From positions 1 through 6,602 of the forward strand of contig DDSA01000181.1 in the NCBI GenBank assembly GCA_002343715.1: a stretch of DNA of 6,602 nt. Direction: 5' to 3'. The translations under genes and the position numbers were made by a program. Below, in pieces: positions 4,170 to 6,602 of this stretch. This DNA comes from Phycisphaerales bacterium UBA2402. Its GTDB lineage: Bacteria > Planctomycetota > Phycisphaerae > Phycisphaerales > UBA1924. The notes beneath the pieces were generated by a model, which worked only from the letters and a program-made list of their open reading frames with translations, ran no database searches and was not told the origin of the DNA. Position 1 is the first letter of the stretch; every line of letters starts with the position of its first letter.

Positions 4170-6602
4170 ATGAAGTTCCCCGCCTGCATCGCCGTCATGC
4201 TCGCGTTCCCCGTGCTGGGGCAGGAAGTCACCACCCGCCCCGCGCTCGCCGGACGGGTGGTTCGTGTCTTTGATTTCGAGGAAGAAGCGACAAACCCGGG
4301 CGAGGTGCCCCGCGACTGGTACCGGGCGCAGGACAACCCCGCCGGTGAGCGGCGGCCCGCGTACCCGGAATGGAACAAGGCGAGGATCATCTACGGCGAG
4401 GGTGCGTACGCCGGGCGGGGCGCGGTGGTGCTGCCGGTGCGCGGCGGCTGTTCGTCGCTGGTGCTGGGCGAGGGTGTGGCCCCGGTCTTCGAGGATGCCG
4501 AGTACATGGTCACGGCCAAAGTGCGGACTCGAAACCTGCGCCACGCGGCGGCGAGGCTCTCGGCCCAACTCCTCGATACCGCGAACCGGCCTCTGCCCGG
4601 GGGCTGGGTCGTCGGCGCGCCCGTCCGCAGCGAAGAAGCGTGGATCGACACGTCCGTGACACTCCCGGCGGGTGCGCCGGGTGCGGCGTTTATCCGCGTG
4701 GAACTCGAGGCGCTGCAACCAGAGCAGATGCACGAAGGCCCCACTCCCCCGCTGCACCTCTGGAAACAGGACTACGACGGCGAGGTCTGGTTCGACGAAG
4801 TCACGATCACCCAGCCGCCGCGCACGGACCTCTCCACGCCGTACGCGGGGAACATCATCCCCGCCGATGCAACTCCCGAAGTACGGGCGAGCGTGCGAGA
4901 CATGACGGGCCAGCCGCTGATAGCCCGGTTCACGGTGCATGACATCCGCGGCGAAGCGGTGGCCCGTGATGAGAGGCCCATCGGCGGAGCGGTCACAACC
5001 GCATCATGGAGGCCGATACTGCCGCGGTATGGATGGTACCGGGTGAGGATGGACCTGTACACATCCGGTTCTCGCGTCGGCGGAGCACTCACGGACCTGC
5101 TCTGGCTCTGCCCGCTCGAAGCGCCGTCGCCCGGGGCCAAGAGCGCCTCGCCGGACTCGGCCCGCTTCGGTGTGGTCCTCGACAGCGCTCACGACAACGA
5201 GGCGGTGCGGAGCGCGATACGCGAACTCGGAGCCGGGGCCGTCACGGTGCCTATCGGCGACGGCACGAACCCGGGGATCGTCCCGATGATCGATTCGCTG
5301 CTGTCGGAACGGCGTGATGTGACGCTCTGCTTCACCGATGTTCCCGGATCACTGGCGGAATCCGCGGCGCTGCGTGATCGTCAGGCCTGGTCGATGCTCC
5401 TGCTCGACAAGGATGCGTGGCTCCCGCTGCTCGGTGATGTGCTGGACCGCTACGGGCAGCGGGTGCAACGCTGGCAGGTCGGTTCATGGAAAGAGAGCGA
5501 GGGTGCCGCGTGGAGGAGCCGAGTCTGGCGCGAGGCCGATGCCATCCGCGCTTCGCTGGCGACGCTGGTGGCCGGGCCGGTGGTTCGAGTGCCGATGCGG
5601 GCCGATGCACCGCGGCCCGTCCCCGGGATCGATCGGGGCGGTGCCGTGCTGGCCGTAGCGGATGTCGTGTCGGGCACGGCGGGCACGGAGGGGTTCGTCG
5701 GTGCCTGGCACGAGTCGCACGCGCCTGATCCAGCGCCAGAGGCGACCCTCATGCTGCCACTCATGCCGTGGGAACGCTTCGGCATCGCGGCCGGACCCGA
5801 GGCCGCCGCGCGCAACGCCGCGGCGTTCTGGGCTTCGATCTCGCGCCCGGACGGTTCGCTGCTTCCCGGTGCTTCGATCGCCATCGAGCAGCCGTGGACG
5901 ACCGCTCCGAAGACCGGCATCGCCCAGGTCAGCCCCCGGCCCGAGTTGGCCGCGTGGCGCACGGTGGCGGCGCACCTGCGGGATCGGCGCGCGGTGGCCC
6001 GATTCCCCGTCTCCGATGGTGTGGTGTGCTGGATCCTCGCCCCTTCACCCGACGCCGCCCCGGGAAGAACGGGAGCGCTGGTCGCGTGGAACGAATGGGC
6101 CTCGCCGGAGGAGGCGGTGGTTCGTGGATTTCTCGGCCCCGGCCCCATCCGCCTCACGGACATCTACGGCAACACCACGCCGGCGCCCGCCGATTCGGAC
6201 TCCGACACAGGTGGTGTGCGGATCCCGCTCGATGGATCGCCTGTTTTCATCGAGGGCATCGACCTCTCATTCGCGCGGTTCCTCGCCGGGTTCCGGGTCG
6301 AGCCTGCCTTGCTGGAATCCAACAACAAGAGCCACCCGCGAGAAGCCGTCATCGTGAACCCGTGGGGACAAACCCTCACAGGACGGTTGACCATCCTCGA
6401 GCCGGGCGGGTTTGAGAACGGACGCCACGACCGCTCATGGCGTATCTCGCCTCGTGTGATGAAGTTCGCCATCCCCCCCGGCAAGGCCGAGCGCGTGCCA
6501 TTCTCCGTATCGTTCAGCCCGTCCGAGGAAGTCGGGCCAAAGGAGTTCGTATTCAACGTTGAACTGGTGGCCGACGAGCCGCCCGGCTCGAGGATGGTCA
6601 AC
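4170..6602 (+). CDS. Large secreted multi-domain protein with jelly-roll-like N-terminus and glycosidase-like core, 3' truncated by window
   Basis: The frame beginning at ATG 4170 has no stop through the last base, giving 811 codons of an unfinished protein. It opens with a signal peptide: MK, a hydrophobic stretch (about 3-15), and a likely cleavage after PVLG at residue 17. Residues about 30-213 look like a carbohydrate-binding-type jelly roll. This part starts VFDFEEE (33-39), has a typical AEYMVTAKVRT strand pair, and ends DGEVWFDEVTI (203-213). Residues about 232-310 resemble a small beta-sandwich (VRASVRD ... YGWYRVRM). From FGVVLD (333-338) alternating strands and helices suggest a TIM-barrel-like domain. 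It includes RVQRWQVGSWKES (431-443), the place where many glycosidases have W-x-x-G-N-E. The segment around 636-696 (ALVAWNEW ... DIYGN ... SPVFIEG) looks like the beta-domain following such barrels. The final part (about 720-811) is another beta-rich domain. The exact family is not recognised and activity is doubtful. Export from the cytoplasm is well supported. It follows the glycosyltransferase gene by 95 bases. Confidence 0.85.
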   Translation, partial: MKFPACIAVMLAFPVLGQEVTTRPALAGRVVRVFDFEEEATNPGEVPRDWYRAQDNPAGERRPAYPEWNKARIIYGEGAYAGRGAVVLPVRGGCSSLVLGEGVAPVFEDAEYMVTAKVRTRNLRHAAARLSAQLLDTANRPLPGGWVVGAPVRSEEAWIDTSVTLPAGAPGAAFIRVELEALQPEQMHEGPTPPLHLWKQDYDGEVWFDEVTITQPPRTDLSTPYAGNIIPADATPEVRASVRDMTGQPLIARFTVHDIRGEAVARDERPIGGAVTTASWRPILPRYGWYRVRMDLYTSGSRVGGALTDLLWLCPLEAPSPGAKSASPDSARFGVVLDSAHDNEAVRSAIRELGAGAVTVPIGDGTNPGIVPMIDSLLSERRDVTLCFTDVPGSLAESAALRDRQAWSMLLLDKDAWLPLLGDVLDRYGQRVQRWQVGSWKESEGAAWRSRVWREADAIRASLATLVAGPVVRVPMRADAPRPVPGIDRGGAVLAVADVVSGTAGTEGFVGAWHESHAPDPAPEATLMLPLMPWERFGIAAGPEAAARNAAAFWASISRPDGSLLPGASIAIEQPWTTAPKTGIAQVSPRPELAAWRTVAAHLRDRRAVARFPVSDGVVCWILAPSPDAAPGRTGALVAWNEWASPEEAVVRGFLGPGPIRLTDIYGNTTPAPADSDSDTGGVRIPLDGSPVFIEGIDLSFARFLAGFRVEPALLESNNKSHPREAVIVNPWGQTLTGRLTILEPGGFENGRHDRSWRISPRVMKFAIPPGKAERVPFSVSFSPSEEVGPKEFVFNVELVADEPPGSRMVN

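Noticed and set aside
3708..4940. Minus-strand 410-codon frame across the glycosyltransferase end and the secreted-protein start
   Set aside because: Its composition is biased towards arginine and histidine and it has no motifs. It lies opposite two supported genes, one with a signal peptide.
4370..4942. Plus-strand 190-codon frame
   Set aside because: It lies in a shifted frame inside the jelly-roll region of the secreted protein and is arginine/glycine/alanine-rich shadow.
5450..6163. Minus-strand 237-codon serine/alanine-rich frame
   Set aside because: It is the antisense shadow of the secreted-protein gene, with no motif or start-site promoter like those at the real genes.
5662..6357. 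Plus-strand 231-codon frame and the overlapping 5768-6415 frame
   Set aside because: Both are out-of-frame within the secreted-protein gene, with extreme arginine, serine and proline content and no recognisable domain.

Overview
The window is GC-rich bacterial DNA, densely packed with genes and with no gene-free stretch over 300 bases. It most likely comes from a planctomycete, probably of the Phycisphaerae type. That assignment is inferred from three things. The first is a membrane protein carrying the C-x-x-C-x-Y-N-L-x-G-L ... C-P-E-C-G zinc ribbon that I associate with that group. The second is a bacterial TPR/O-GlcNAc-transferase-like protein. The third is a large secreted protein with a jelly-roll-like front end. 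No rRNA, tRNA, mobile element or CRISPR array is visible.

Layout: (1) bases 1-293, plus strand, hold the C-terminal end of a chorismate-utilising enzyme, best fitting aminodeoxychorismate/anthranilate synthase component I. (2) It converges with a minus-strand gene (310-1161) for a protein with three CxxC-pair zinc ribbons followed by about five membrane helices. A short GC-rich hairpin lies in the 16-base gap. (3) Upstream of that gene on the minus strand (1231-2232) is an extended SDR, a NAD(P)-binding NDUFA9-like epimerase/dehydratase family protein. (4) A 54-bp divergent promoter region separates the SDR from a plus-strand gene (2287-4074) encoding five TPR repeats joined to an OGT/SPINDLY-type (GT41) glycosyltransferase. 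(5) After 95 bp, a long plus-strand frame opens at 4170 and runs off the window with no stop: 811 codons of a secreted, multi-domain protein. It looks like a sugar-binding jelly roll, then a beta-sandwich, then a degenerate glycosidase-like barrel, then beta-rich C-terminal domains.

Three of the four complete start codons have a -10-like hexamer of the form TAC[A/C][A/C]T exactly 7 or 8 bases upstream of the ATG. None has a Shine-Dalgarno sequence. This points to leaderless transcription, so most genes here probably have their own promoter rather than sitting in one operon. The genes do not form an obvious pathway. The most that can be suggested is a loose carbohydrate/glycosylation theme shared by the glycosyltransferase and the secreted protein. 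I found no convincing evidence of a wholly new system. The items most worth checking are the secreted protein, the degenerate barrel in it, and the recurring start-site promoter motif.
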